DNA from: Gnetum montanum | Lineage: Eukaryota; Streptophyta; Gnetopsida; Gnetales; Gnetaceae | Direction: 5' to 3' | Assembly (NCBI GenBank): GCA_015680685.1 | Contig: MNCI01034303.1 | Span: forward strand, 117,718-181,717 | Length of the DNA: 64,000 nucleotides | The notes under the pieces: generated by a model | Databases searched by the model: none | Told to the model about the DNA's origin: nothing | The model's input: only the letters and a program-made list of their open reading frames with translations | Position numbers and translations under genes: made by a program | Part shown: one piece after another, positions 35,139 to 45,583 of the stretch | How the letters are laid out: each line of letters begins with the position of its first letter | Numbering within the stretch: the first letter of the stretch is position 1

Positions 35139-35156
35139 TGGCACTATTTCTGGGGA
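35139..35156 (+). other. Primer binding site of element F
   Basis: TGGCACTATTTCTGGGGA, one base after the LTR; a mutated version of the site in B and D. Confidence 0.75.
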
Positions 35157-35232
35157 TGGTGCTAGTTATCTAGATTAGTTATATTATACAAGATCAATGT
35201 AAAATAATTAACAATATATCTTTCAAAAGCTA

Positions 35233-37500
35233 TGGACTCACACACATCATAAACCAAGAACAACATCGCTCCCACATGACAATGACAATGCATTATATAG
35301 TGAACACATTCATTGGAGAAATAACAAGATATGCAATGAAGAAGATTGGAGTGATTAACCTTATACAATGATTTCTTATGATTATGACCACCCTGATGAC
35401 ACTCAAAGACTACATTCACCTAAAGCAAACAATCTTGAAGGAGATGATGTAGGTCCTAAACTAGGGGAGGCCTCAAGGCCTAAGACCTTCTTGAAAACTA
35501 TAAATGATAAATTAAGGAACCTTGGAGAACACCATAGAAGCCATGGTAATTCTTCCAGTACCTCATCTTCCTCTTTTCCTTCAATGTCTAGTTTTGACAA
35601 AGATGAATTGAAGTATAGAGATAAAGTTCTAGTAAAGGGTCAAATTAAAAAATGGAATCAAACCCATGGGAAAAGTCAAAGAAATCACCATGAACATAGG
35701 AACTTCCCTCATAATTCATTTGATGATGATGAACCCCTATTGGCCACTAAGAGCTTAATTCATATCATATAGGCCATTAGGATATCTCACAAGCATCACA
35801 AAAAGAGTCAACTATGATTCTAAAATTTGTAGGAGGTTATGATTCAGATCCACAACATCATTTATAAGGCTTCCATGATGCCTGTGCTAACTATAACATT
35901 GAAATTAGGTGGAAAAAGCTTAAGCTCTTTCCTAGGATACTAATTAATAGATCCAAAGTGTGGTATTGATCATTGAGACCAAATTCAATTTGATGATGGT
36001 TTACAATGTTGAAACTTTTCAATGAGAGATACCAAACTTATAAAAGAGTGTTCAATCTGAGGAGACAAATCCAAGAGTGGAAAAAAGAATAACATGAACC
36101 CTTAGACATGGCCTTAGATAGAAATTATGCCTTACTAAATTGATGCCTAGGCCATGGTTTCTTCAAGGAAGAGCATCTTTACCACATCATAGATGGGCTT
36201 TGTAATGAAACAAGGGAAACCCTTGGGATGTATGCCCCAGGGTATTTATACGAGCTTAAAGACCATCAGATCAAAGAGATAATAGAGAATATGACCAAGG
36301 AAGAAGGAGAAATCTACAAGTGAAAGAACATTGAGAAACATCGATGGGACCCAACTTTTCAATCAAAGGAGGTTAAAATTTATGGTAAGGAAAATGAAAC
36401 CACTCTTGATAAGGTGATTCTGCAATAAAATTTGCAGACAAAGAAGCCTATTGATGATCTAGAAGAAAAATTCAATAGGATGTCTAAATGGATAAATGAA
36501 AATGTCATAAATCTTGTTGAAACAACCATGGAGAAGATTATGAAACACACACTAGGTGAACACAATAAAAAATGACATAGAACTAAGAAATGGTTAGAAA
36601 CACTTTTTAGCAAATGAGAAAAGTGGCTGACAAAAGTGAGGCTAAAGACTCCACCATAGATGAAGATGATCGATGCACACGATGCATATACGACCATCCC
36701 AAAGGCTAATGCCCTGTATTGTTGCATCTACAAGAATATTGGGCAGGTGCCTTAAATCCAAAGTTTGTGCAAAAGCACATGCCTGGGAGACTACCTCTCC
36801 CACAAGATAATTTTAGACAGTCCCACAACCAACCATACCATCCTAGTAGGACTTAATACTAGCCTCAACGTTCTCAACCACAATTGTAGCAACCATAGTT
36901 GTGGGAGAGGTTACCACCAAATTAGCCACACCTGCCAAAACCTCATGGATATTATGTCCAACATCGTGTTTCTCCAACCAATTTTGTATCATCCACTTAA
37001 AATCATTACTACTACTCTCCCAAGTATCATCAATACCTAACATCCCTTGAAGGATCACCACCTTGCACTTCTTATCATCCAAATCAACCTCAATATTCTT
37101 GTAATCTACCTCCTTATATGCCACCATCAAGGACACAAGAAGGGTTAGTACCATAATATCAACAAATGAGTATCACTTGTGCTACACATGCGCAAAGACA
37201 CACTAACACTAGTGGGTCCCCAAACTACAACATCTGAGCCAACACAAGGGCAAGCTATTGCACCACCTTCCTCATCTAAGCCAATGTCCTCTGATCATAC
37301 ACAAGGACCACCATATGTCCATATTCCAATCCCACATCCAACCAATGAATCTACAAATGTGGGAAGGCAAACAAATCCATGCATGCCATCTCATATTCAA
37401 GGGTGCTATCGTGGGCCCATCATCCACACTGTTAACACGACTCATATCCTAGTCCACCCTACATATAACAATCAAGTGTGTGACAAACAATTTTTCTACC
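35233..37500 (+). pseudogene. gag of element F (broken)
   Basis: The probable start is ATG 35233. A readable stretch at 35368-35772 holds the basic, Ser-rich leader. The gag core at 35825-36300 carries FVGGYDSDPQHHL (35826-35864), KKLKLFPRILI (35914) and LLKLFNERYQ-like codons near 36010. A CX2CX3H knuckle-like motif (CTRCIYDHPKG) is near 36674, followed by LLHLQEYWAGALNPKFVQKH (36722-36781). The tail is Pro/Thr/Ser-rich (37179-37560). It corresponds block by block to gag of D and B. Confidence 0.78.
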
Positions 37501-38025
37501 CAACCACCACGCCCTCAATAGGCACCCAATGGCTGGGGCATGAATGGTTCCCAACGTTTCATACATGCATGGATCCTTTTCACCTATTAATCCTAGCCAT
37601 GACCAAATTTTCAGTCATGGGGATTACTCCCATTCTAATCTTGAGGATTTTTAAGTACTTTTTATCTTTTTTTTATCATTTTTTATCATTTTTCTATTCT
37701 TTATACTTTTTCTACGTTTTCTAGTTGTTGTTTTAATTTTCCTTGTATTTTCTCTATGTTTTCAAATCATAAGGGACTGATTATTTAGACATTGAGACTA
37801 TGACATCCATTCACCCATTTCATTAATAAGAGGTTCTTTCTCTAGTCATAATGGTAATCTTTTTCATCATTCAATCTCTACATAACATCATAACCATTGT
37901 GTCTAGATTGAAGAGTGTAGAACCAAGATGGAATGTAATGGGTGTGACATCAAGGGGATTTGTGGGTTACCTTTGGCTACTTCTATATGTTTGATCATGT
38001 TGATGAGGTTGTAACCATATCCTTG
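37501..38025 (+). other. Start of post-pol tail of element F
   Basis: Gag tail passes directly into sequence that in B follows integrase (SHGGDYSHSNLEDF-like codons near 37613, compare B near 10070), then 'gggtgtgacatcaaggggat' near 37939. All of pol is missing. It is interrupted at 38026 by element G. Confidence 0.6.
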
Positions 38026-39330
38026 TGTTGGTGACCGTTTGGGACGCGACCGCCAACGAGTATCCTCAAACAGGATTTAGGTGCTTGCTGGTCTTTGGCA
38101 ACACCAAGGCCCAAATACCTCCAAATAGACTCAGTAGTTAATGTGAGTATGTGTGTGTGCTATTGCGGTGTGCAGTTGTGAAAAATGAAACGATTTCATT
38201 GTGAGTGAACTACAAATGACTTATCTTAAAGAGATTCAGCCAACTTTGCCAAGTACTGTGAGTTGCTGAGCATTCCTATTTTGTTCAATTACCTAGTCTA
38301 CACGGTCCTTATAATACCTACTTGTAACAAATAAAATTTTGTAAAAACATTTGAGCACAACTCCATGAATCTACTTCTANNNNNNNNNNNNNNNNNNNNN
38401 NNNNNNNNNNNNNNNNNNNNNNNNNNNNNNNNNNNNNNNNNNNNNNNNNNNNNNNNNNNNNNNNNNNNNNNNNNNNNNNNNNNNNNNNNNNNNNNNNNNN
38501 NNNNNNNNNNNNNNNNNNNNNNNNNNNNNNNNNNNNNNNNNNNNNNNNNNNNNNNNNNNNNNNNNNNNNNNNNNNNNNNNNNNNNNNNNNNNNNNNNNNN
38601 NNNNNNNNNNNNNNNNNNNNNNNNNNNNNNNNNNNNNNNNNNNNNNNNNNNNNNNNNNNNNNNNNNNNNNNNNNNNNNNNNNNNNNNNNNNNNNNNNNNN
38701 NNNNNNNNNNNNACAAAATTTTAATAGAAATTTTCTATCAGGCAACAAGAACAATAAGAGCAATCTAAAAATCCCAAAATTACTTGTCAAGGATGATACT
38801 ATCTAAACCACTAGCTAAACAATTTAAACAAAATAAAAAGAAAACATAACTCACAGGACTATGACAAAGAGGCTGAAATCTTTTCTTTAGCCAACCATCT
38901 TACAAGCAATCTTTCACAATTTCTTCTTTACAATGCTCTTCCAAGACCCAAAGTGTGTCTCCAAGTGAGAGCTAGTAGTCTTCCCCAAGTCTTCTAAAGT
39001 GTGTTTTCTCCCCCTTTAACCCTGAAGCCTTTTTATAGGGTTCAAAGGTAGTTAGGTAAGTTACAACTATTTTGGGTGGTTATAACCACCATAGAGATAA
39101 AAAATCTATAGTGGAAAAGTGTCCTATTTAGTTGCCAAGTGTCTTCATTCAGTTGCCAAGTGTCTTCATCTAGTTTCCAAGTGGTCACCATGGACATTTT
39201 AGTCGCCAAGTGTCTTCATGGTAATCAAAATTAAAATTAGTTACAAATATCATAGTTGTAACTATCATTGGAAGTTACAACTTCCATAGGAATAAAAGGG
39301 ATAATAGCCAAATGTCTTTGACTCTGTACA
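38026..39330 (-). repeat. LTR of element G (with assembly gap)
   Basis: Bounded by TGTTGG and TGTACA. On the minus strand it has a TATA box (CCCTATAAAAAGGCTTC near 39025-39041) about 300 bp into the LTR, and repeated 'gacacttggc' words near 39120-39215. The minus-strand start TGTACAGAGTC follows the putative polypurine tract. An assembly gap removes 333 bp. Confidence 0.6.
38380..38712. other. Assembly gap
   Basis: Run of 333 Ns. The long translations over it are artefacts. Confidence 1.
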
Positions 39331-39559
39331 AATATCTTAAAAGTTTCCTTTCTTAGTGAATAATAAGATAGCAAGAAAAACTAGTGCTCAAGTAGGTAAC
39401 CATCCATCATTTGCAACAGCACCCTCTTTAGCAGAATCGTTCCCTTTGATTGGGTGCAGATGTCTGTTAATATGCCTGGTCAAAGCACAACCAAGTGCCA
39501 AATTTTTCAACAAAAAAAAATTTCAATGTTTTGGTGCTAAATCCACGTGCAGCTCATCA

Positions 39560-39740
39560 CTCTGAAATTCTAATTTTTGTGCAGCTACTATCAAAATTCT
39601 CGTTGCTATCACCGTCCTCTTCTAAAAACTCTTTCCAAGATCCATCTTCAATATTGCAGAGGTCTTTATCACTGAAATCCATTCTAAAATTAACAAATTC
39701 TTGTGTATGGGTTCTAAAGTCTCCGAATCCGACACTAGAG
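39560..39740 (-). pseudogene. Unidentified coding-like fragment in element G
   Basis: Minus-strand reading with no stop for about 60 codons (contains VGFGDFRTHTQEFVNFRMD and an acidic WKEFLEEDGDSNENFD stretch), ending at a stop near 39560. Codon use and lack of stops suggest real coding origin, but I do not recognise the protein. Confidence 0.35.
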
Positions 39741-39743
39741 TTG

Positions 39744-39977
39744 CTAGGGTTCCTCGTACTTGGTGAGATCGCAGCAGACGGTATGCAGAAAGATCATGAA
39801 CACAATTTTGGTCAAGAACGCGATCACCATGAGCGAGTTCAGAATCAAGAACCAGTGAACCCTAGATCCCTCCATCTTCATATACGCGTACCAATGTGAG
39901 GGCCATTGGATATCCAATCTCTCGAACATGATGTTGTGAGTGAAAGTTATCCACTCCTGCTCCTTCACCATCTGCAT
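39744..39977 (-). pseudogene. TMN / EMP70 (transmembrane nine) gene fragment
   Basis: About 77 codons on the minus strand. It reads ITFTHNIMFERLDIQWPSHW, YMKMEGSRVHWF and LNSLMVIAFLTKIVFMIFLH, then CCDLTKYEE. This is the end of the lumenal domain and the first long membrane helix of TM9SF/EMP70 proteins of the endomembrane system, which read W-x-S-R-W-D-x-Y-L near the first block and RRDL-x-RYEEL after the helix. Only this fragment is present, out of a family usually near 600 residues. Two conserved Args read as Cys (CC for RR). Confidence 0.8.
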
Positions 39978-40028
39978 GGATTCCTAGACTTGGTCTTAGG
40001 CTCTGACAGGAAAAATAATTCACCTTGA

Positions 40029-40154
40029 TCATGATGCCCTCCTGGAACTCCTGCGGCCCAACCCTGGGACCAGCAGTGTCGACGTTTCAACTAGCAGGTT
40101 GATCGGCCCATCGCGGTTGACGTGAACGGCAGAAATGACATGTCTGACCTCCTC
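40029..40154 (-). pseudogene. Unidentified fragment after the pyrophosphatase piece
   Basis: Continues the open frame of the pyrophosphatase fragment ([20 protein letters not shown]) but no longer matches that enzyme. It is GC-richer than its surroundings. Probably a further captured exon of unknown origin. Confidence 0.35.
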
Positions 40155-40403
40155 CAGATCAATCATGGGCATCAAGCCAATGGATCTAGCATGAATAAAG
40201 CACCCTAGAAGAATCGGCTCCTTGATTAAACCTGTTTTCTTGTCCAACTCATACTTCACTTTGCTTCCCTTTCCAATTTTAACAACAACATTGAAACTAG
40301 AAGGAGCACAAGGTCCAATCTCGATATCATGCCATGGATGAGCTGCATATCTACATGACATTGATGACATGATTCTTTCATTCAGAGAGGGAGTTGAACA
40401 AAT
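40155..40403 (-). pseudogene. Soluble inorganic pyrophosphatase fragment with an in-frame 36-codon deletion
   Basis: Minus-strand frame [22 protein letters not shown], then [27 protein letters not shown], directly joined at about 40220 to [20 protein letters not shown]. This matches the N-terminal half of plant soluble pyrophosphatase (cytosolic hydrolysis of PPi), except that the block between KTGLIK and the EPVLPG-type block is absent. That block carries the D-x-D-P-x-D metal-binding signature. The clean in-frame loss fits exon skipping or capture of separate exons. No catalysis is possible. Confidence 0.85.
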
Positions 40404-40763
40404 CTTTCATTGTCCATTGGTTTTTGATTCCCCCCTAGCAGGAGTCCTTCTTTGCTCCTATGCTATGACTTCCTTGAGTATGTAAGTATTTTACAAATTA
40501 TCAACGAGATTTGCAGATTTAAGTATTACCAACCAGTGGAGGTTAATGCCAATATGAACTATTCTTCTATAGACCAATTCACTTTTTGGAGCAGACCCTG
40601 ACTCATGTCTTCGACGAAATCTACCTCAACTCTTTCATGTGACGTTACTCTGTTATTCTTAAAAAATTTGTTATTCTCCAAAGACCTTAAGACTTTGAAG
40701 AATATTTTTAATTTATTCTTTTCATTAGAAATAATATTTCAAGGTTGGTAAAATGTTGGTGAC

Positions 40764-40961
40764 AAACCTTATCACTGCCTCTTTGAGAGACTCAAAAGGT
40801 GCTGCAGTATCTATTTCACCTCTATTTAAAAAAATCATAGTATCCCTTTTTTTAAAATTTTTTGGACTATTATGTGTAGCAATTGATTTAACATGATTGT
40901 TCCTAGTATTCTTTGTTTTCCCCATCAATACGTCATTTTGGGTCACCCCTACTTTTGACAT
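40764..40961 (-). pseudogene. WEB-family-like N-terminal fragment
   Basis: Reading from ATG 40961 on the minus strand. It ends in RGEIDTAAPFESLKEAVIRF (40823-40764), which resembles the E-I-D-T-x-x-PF-x-S-V-K-x-AV-x-x-F motif near the start of plant WEB-family (weak chloroplast movement under blue light) proteins. The similarity stops there, as at an exon end. Identification rests on one motif. Confidence 0.5.
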
Positions 40962-41000
40962 GCTGAGTCCTAAATCAATTATGGAGTAAGCAATAATGGA

Positions 41001-42898
41001 CACCCATGAAATGTTCCCCAAGGATGGCAACTGTTTTTTTCCCTACCATAATGGACACCCAGCCAACCTTTTATTTCATGCCCTAAATATTTTGGACAAC
41101 ATCACGATAGTGATAGTTTCTTATGCACTCAATCATGTGAAAGCACATCATAATTATATTTGCATGCTTATGAATCTTATTTTCCATAGAGAAAATTTCT
41201 AACCTTCATGTTGATTCAAATTTTCCTTAGTAATGACCTTCATTGCTCCATTAAATGGCCTAAATGTGCCAACAATTAGGAAGATAGGAAATTACAACAT
41301 TGAATGAGAGATATTTCTACAAATCGATGCTAGTACTTCTAGCCTCATTTATAACCCCAAGCCACTCATCTTTCAAGGATAGACCCAAGTTCAATTGCCA
41401 CCCCTAGATCCCATACCAATGGTATGAAATAATACATTTACACTCTCCAACTCTTACAATAATGTTTAAGATGAGTCTTACTATTCCATGAAATGGCCAA
41501 ATGTGCCAACACCTTGTAGATCTAACAAAAAATGAGAGTAAGAGCATCTTTACCTAGCACTAAATAAACTTTTGTGGGTCCCACTAGAAAGACATGTACT
41601 TGTGCCTAAAGGTTGGTGACTTCTTAGAACCATCAAAAAAACATAATTGTGCCATAATAATGCTCCTTCCTTGGACAAAATGCCAAGTGATGTTACTCCT
41701 TACAACTTTGAGAGTCTTATGGTTGTTTGTCAATTAGATGAAACAATGTGGTGTCACTGAAGGTGGTTTGGACTTTTTTTGAATCTTTAAAAGAAAGATA
41801 CATGGTTATCTAATCATTAATAACACACAAGGTTTCATTATTACCATGGTATGACATCTCATATCCCAATTTCTACGATCCCTTCTTCGGTCCATTCCAT
41901 CTCGTTGTTCGAATGTTCATACCTTGTGGTTTTATGTAACATGGAGTAATTATCTCAATTTAGTGGTTTTAACATGTGTGTTTTTTTTCACAGGTATGAG
42001 TTACATTCAAGTCCTCTAGTGTCTATGGACATTTTAGGCATGGTTACATAAGGGCATCATAGGCTACAGCCTACTTTGGGGAGGATCCACTTGTGTACCT
42101 TTTGTGACTTATACTTGTTTAACATGAATACATCATTTTTCACCTTCCATGCACTCCAATAGCTATATTTTACTATTTCCCTTATCATGAACATACTCTA
42201 TCCCACAATCAAGCTCTCAACACCTTTTTTTCTTGCTCATTCTCATACTTTTTCCATTGAAGACTTCACCCTATCCTACCTTTAGTACCTCCAATTAATT
42301 TTTCCACTTAAACAAACCACAAAATTTGACTTTCAAACTTCTAATCAAACCTAGAGCTTTAGTTTGTATAACCTTTGGCACAATAAAAATCACAATTTTT
42401 GGACCTCAATGTCATGTACCAAATGTCAGGTCCAACTCAATGTTGCATACACAACATCTTGTACTTGATGTCAGTTCTGAAAAAAAGTATATATAGTAGA
42501 TCTCCATGCGACATGAACTTCATTTCTCTTATTTATTACTAGGAGAGTTGTTGAAATTTTTTCTTGAAACTTAGAGCTCTATGTCTCCATCTTCCACTTG
42601 TGATATCTAGCTCTCTAATGCTTTGATTTTTGTACCATTTGAATCTATCTGAACTCAAAGTGTTCAACTTCNCAAATGTCCAGTTTTTCTAACCATTAGG
42701 CCTAGAACCATTATTTTTAGCCACATATAATTAAAAAGGAACTAGTTGCAATGGGTTGTAGAAGAGATAGACACTTTTTGGGGGATTTTTCATGAAAATT
42801 TTCCTAACCTTGCAATCATATGCATTATGATCTTAATGAATTAAGGTTATGAGTAAGGTATGAATTGATTAAGAATAATAAACATAACTTTGGTAACA
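41001..42898 (+). other. Post-pol noncoding region of element F, second part
   Basis: From about 41500 it matches B, D and A: 'gacatgtacttgtgcctaaagg' near 41592, 'tttggggaggatccactt' near 42073. A motif 'ggacctcaatgtcatgtacc' near 42402 resembles A near 2289. 41001-41500 is unassigned and may belong to G or F; it repeats the phrase 'aatggcc.aaatgtgccaaca' at about 41256 and 41492. A single N is at 42672. Confidence 0.5.
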
Positions 42899-42919
42899 TT
42901 TGTTTTGGTTTGATTGTAG
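42899..42919 (+). promoter_or_regulatory. Putative 3' splice site before the extra ORF of F
   Basis: TTTGTTTTGGTTTGATTGTAG, a T-rich tract ending in TAG directly before the ATG at 42920. B has a T/G-rich tract ending in GTAG before its ATG at 11625. Athila-type and other plant gypsy elements with a third ORF are known to use splicing; here it is inference from sequence. Confidence 0.5.
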
Positions 42920-43170
42920 ATGGCCCCAAAAAGAGGTGCCCAGGGTGAACCCTCATAAAGAGCTGCTAAGCGTCCATGTGGTGGCTACAATTAGTAAGGA
43001 GAACAAGTGCAACCTACTGAATAGGAAGTCCAATCTTTTAGTATCCATCAAGAGGCCCCTGTTACTAGGAAATTGGTGTAAGGTGAGGTGGTAGAAGTAC
43101 CAGATCTCAAATAGGAACAACATCTCACATTGCCCCCTAACTACCTTGTTGCCACATAGAAAAAGTCCAC
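42920..43170 (+). pseudogene. Extra ORF of element F, segment 1 (N-terminus)
   Basis: Starts MAPKRGAQGEPS, with basic residues (AAKRP) that could be a nuclear localisation signal. It reads 83 codons with a few TAG/TAA stops, mostly where Gln would fit. It ends at the insertion of element H; the target duplication TCCAC is 43166-43170. With H and one TSD copy removed, the frame continues exactly at 52858. Confidence 0.65.
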
Positions 43171-44974
43171 TAAAACACCATGAAATTTGGAGCTATCTCT
43201 TCTCAACTAAAATTTGGCTAAGTGTCAAAATGATGGCACTTTCCACAAATTTTTCTAAGTGTTGGGACTATGCTCTCTACTGCACCAGAGCGTAGTTGGC
43301 CCAATAGAAAGTGTAGTTAGCTCCAACTACTAGATTCAGAAAATTTTTCTAAGTGTCACAACAATGAAACTTTTGCAAATTTTTTTAAGTGCTGGGACCA
43401 TGCTCTCAACTAGAGTAGAACATAGTTATCTTCAATGACCAATTTTCAACAATTTTGGCTAAGTGTCAAAATGATGACACAAACTATAGAAATTTTTCTA
43501 AGTGTTGTGCTATGCTCTCATTTTCCCTTGCTATGCTCTAGAGCATAGTAGGTGTAGCATGCATTTCAATGGCCAGTTTGCATGAGTGTCAAGCCAAAAG
43601 TTGCCAAGATAGCTTAGAATGAAAGAGGAATTTGGTAGATTTCCTAACTCGTGAGGCTACCCCTCCTGCTACACTCTTGAGCATAGCTAGTGTAGCAAGA
43701 AAAAGGACTGCAATATTTGCCAGATTTTTCTAGGTATTCATGCTATGCCCTATTCTTTCCTACTATGCTCATGAGTGTAGCAAGCATAGAAACAATGGAC
43801 TTTAGTTTTTTGCAAAATTTCCTACCTATTCAACTATGCTCCAGAGTGTAGCTAGCGTAGCAACATGGAATTACCTCCATAAGCTTCTAGATCTTAGCGC
43901 AAGCCTTCATTCAAGCTCCAGCACTTCTTTAGCAAGAAATATTAGCAATTTTCATTTATCCTACACCCCCAATTTGTCCCAAATTGTACCTACACTCTAG
44001 AGTGTAGCAAGCATAGCAAGGGGTGGGCATAGTGAGCATAGCAACCAGAGTTAGAAAAGGTTTTAAAATTTTTCTAGTCATCTTCAGACTTAGAAATTTT
44101 CTAAATTTATAGTCCCACTACCATGTGGCACCCAATCCACATTTTGGGCTAATCCTAGCCTTATAAATACCTTTGGAGCTCTAATGTTTTAGGGGTTGGT
44201 AGTTGGAGCTTTTATTTGGCATTTGGCATTTTGGCATCTTGGCACTTAGCTTCCTAGGTGAATGAGACCCAGAGCACACCACACTCATAGAGGGGCATAA
44301 CTACACCACACAGTACACCACATTCTCATTGTAGCCTTGCACCACATGGTACATCACAACCTTGCAAAATACTACATGTTACACTATAGCGGCCAACCCA
44401 ATAGGCATGGGTCATCATAGCAAGCATTAGACTTCATAACCCAATACCACTGAGACTATGACTACACTTCCACTATGCCTATTGTACATGCTGTACCTTC
44501 TGAGACCCTTCTAGAGTTAACTACACTTCCATTTAAGGTGGTGTTCCATTTCTCTCTCCCATTTCTACCATTTTCTTACATTTTTCTTGTGTCTTTTTAC
44601 AATTTTTCATGCATTTTCACACTATAGTACGCTTGGGTAATAGTCTTTATGGATTGACACCCTCATTTTTGTCAAAACCCTTGGCTACACTCACCCCCAT
44701 TCTGTGGCTATTGTCTACACTTAGCAGCATGAAACATCACTTTGACACTTAGTACCATTTCATGTTTTTTGCACTTGCATTTTGGCTAGCCATGCAACCC
44801 CTCGGTTGCATCCACCACCTCAATTACAACTAGCAAAGTTCCCATTTGATTGACAAGACAATTTAGGGTGCTTCACCTCTGTTTCCAATAAGGCCCTTAT
44901 GCATAGGTAGGATTAAGGTTATGCATCCATTGCTCCATTGGTGATTCTAGCCACCAATGTTTTTGGTCATTATA
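43171..44974 (+). repeat. 5' LTR of element H
   Basis: 1804 bp, starting TAAAACACC (TG lost) and ending TTATA. Between 43260 and 44040 it carries about seven spaced copies of a palindrome-based motif, best preserved as CTATGCTCTAGAGCATAG at 43531-43548, often followed by TAGCNNGCGTAGCAA. Confidence 0.92.
43260..44040 (+). repeat. Array of spaced palindromes in the LTR of H
   Basis: Copies near 43263, 43400, 43531, 43669, 43745, 43835 and 43990, roughly 80-150 bp apart. Each has CTATGCTC or CTACACTC facing GAGYRTAG across a few bases. The 3' LTR has the same set (about 51126-51900), so it is an original LTR feature. Confidence 0.8.
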
Positions 44975-44979
44975 GTTTC

Positions 44980-44997
44980 TGGTGCTTGAAGGAGGGC
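44980..44997 (+). other. Primer-site-like sequence of element H
   Basis: TGGTGCTTGAAGGAGGGC, five bases after the LTR. Element I has TGGCATTAGAAGGAGGGC at the same place. The tRNA was not identified. Confidence 0.6.
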
Positions 44998-45204
44998 CTC
45001 ACCATTTCCTTTTGCATTTTTTGATTATTGTCCCATGTGTTCTCTCCACCATCAATTGGTATAGATTAGACCTAATCATCGATTCCCCTATAACCCTACT
45101 AAACAAAAGCCAAAGTGTATCTTTGCCACTTAATCAAAATTCTGGGCACTTAGGAAAGAATAGTTGGTTCTTGGTGTAGAGAGCATAGCTAGCTCCAGCG
45201 TAGC

Positions 45205-45560
45205 AAGTGTAGCACTAGAGTTAGCCATTTTCAGTAACTTTCATAGTTAGAATTTTTTCTACATTTTCATACTTAGAATTTTTCTACATTTTCATACTTA
45301 GCATTTTTTCTACATTTTCATACTTATCATTTTCTTTTGCATTTTCATACTTAGCCAAATTTTGCAGTTTCATAGTTAGCAAAATTTAATAGTTGTTTCA
45401 TACTTAGCTAATTTTCTACAATTTTATACTTACTCAATTTTTTGCGGTTTCCATACTTAGCCATTTTTCTATGTTTTTATACTTAGCCATTTTTTTGTTA
45501 CCAGTAGACTTAGTCATTTTTTTGCAGTTTTCAAAGTTAGCCATTTTTTGCAAATATCAA
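45205..45560 (+). repeat. Tandem repeat downstream of the primer site in H
   Basis: About twelve degenerate copies of a 25-30 bp unit like TTTTCATACTTAGCCATTTTTCTACA, in the untranslated leader before gag. Confidence 0.85.
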
Positions 45561-45583
45561 CTCTCACAACCTGATCTGTGAAC

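Larger units (their letters stand above)
38026..41000 (-). mobile_element. Element G: minus-strand LTR unit carrying several host gene fragments
   Basis: A TGT...ACA LTR (38026-39330) is followed on its right by fragments of at least two, probably three or more, unrelated plant genes, all on the minus strand (39560-40961). A CTAAGAAAGGAAAC tract next to the LTR on the minus strand fits a polypurine tract. No second LTR was found, and the right border is unclear; F sequence is recognisable again from about 41500. It could be a 5'-truncated retrotransposon with captured genes, or captured DNA of another origin next to a solo LTR. Confidence 0.55.

Noticed and set aside
37258-37452. Second-frame ORF overlapping the end of F gag
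   Set aside because: Alternate frame of the Pro/Thr-rich gag tail, whose other frame matches the family.
38318-38790. Long open readings of up to about 137 codons on both strands
   Set aside because: They are translations of the N gap at 38380-38712.
39120-39215. CRISPR-like regular 'gacacttggc' repeats
   Set aside because: Short degenerate words inside a plant LTR, with no unique spacers of constant length.
40725-41030. Whole ORF as one WEB-like protein from ATG 41030
   Set aside because: Only the segment 40764-40961 carries the recognisable motif; the first 23 codons and the end after 40764 look unrelated.
43171-44974. Palindrome array as a set of tRNA genes
   Set aside because: No A/B boxes or cloverleaf; the motifs are simple short hairpins.
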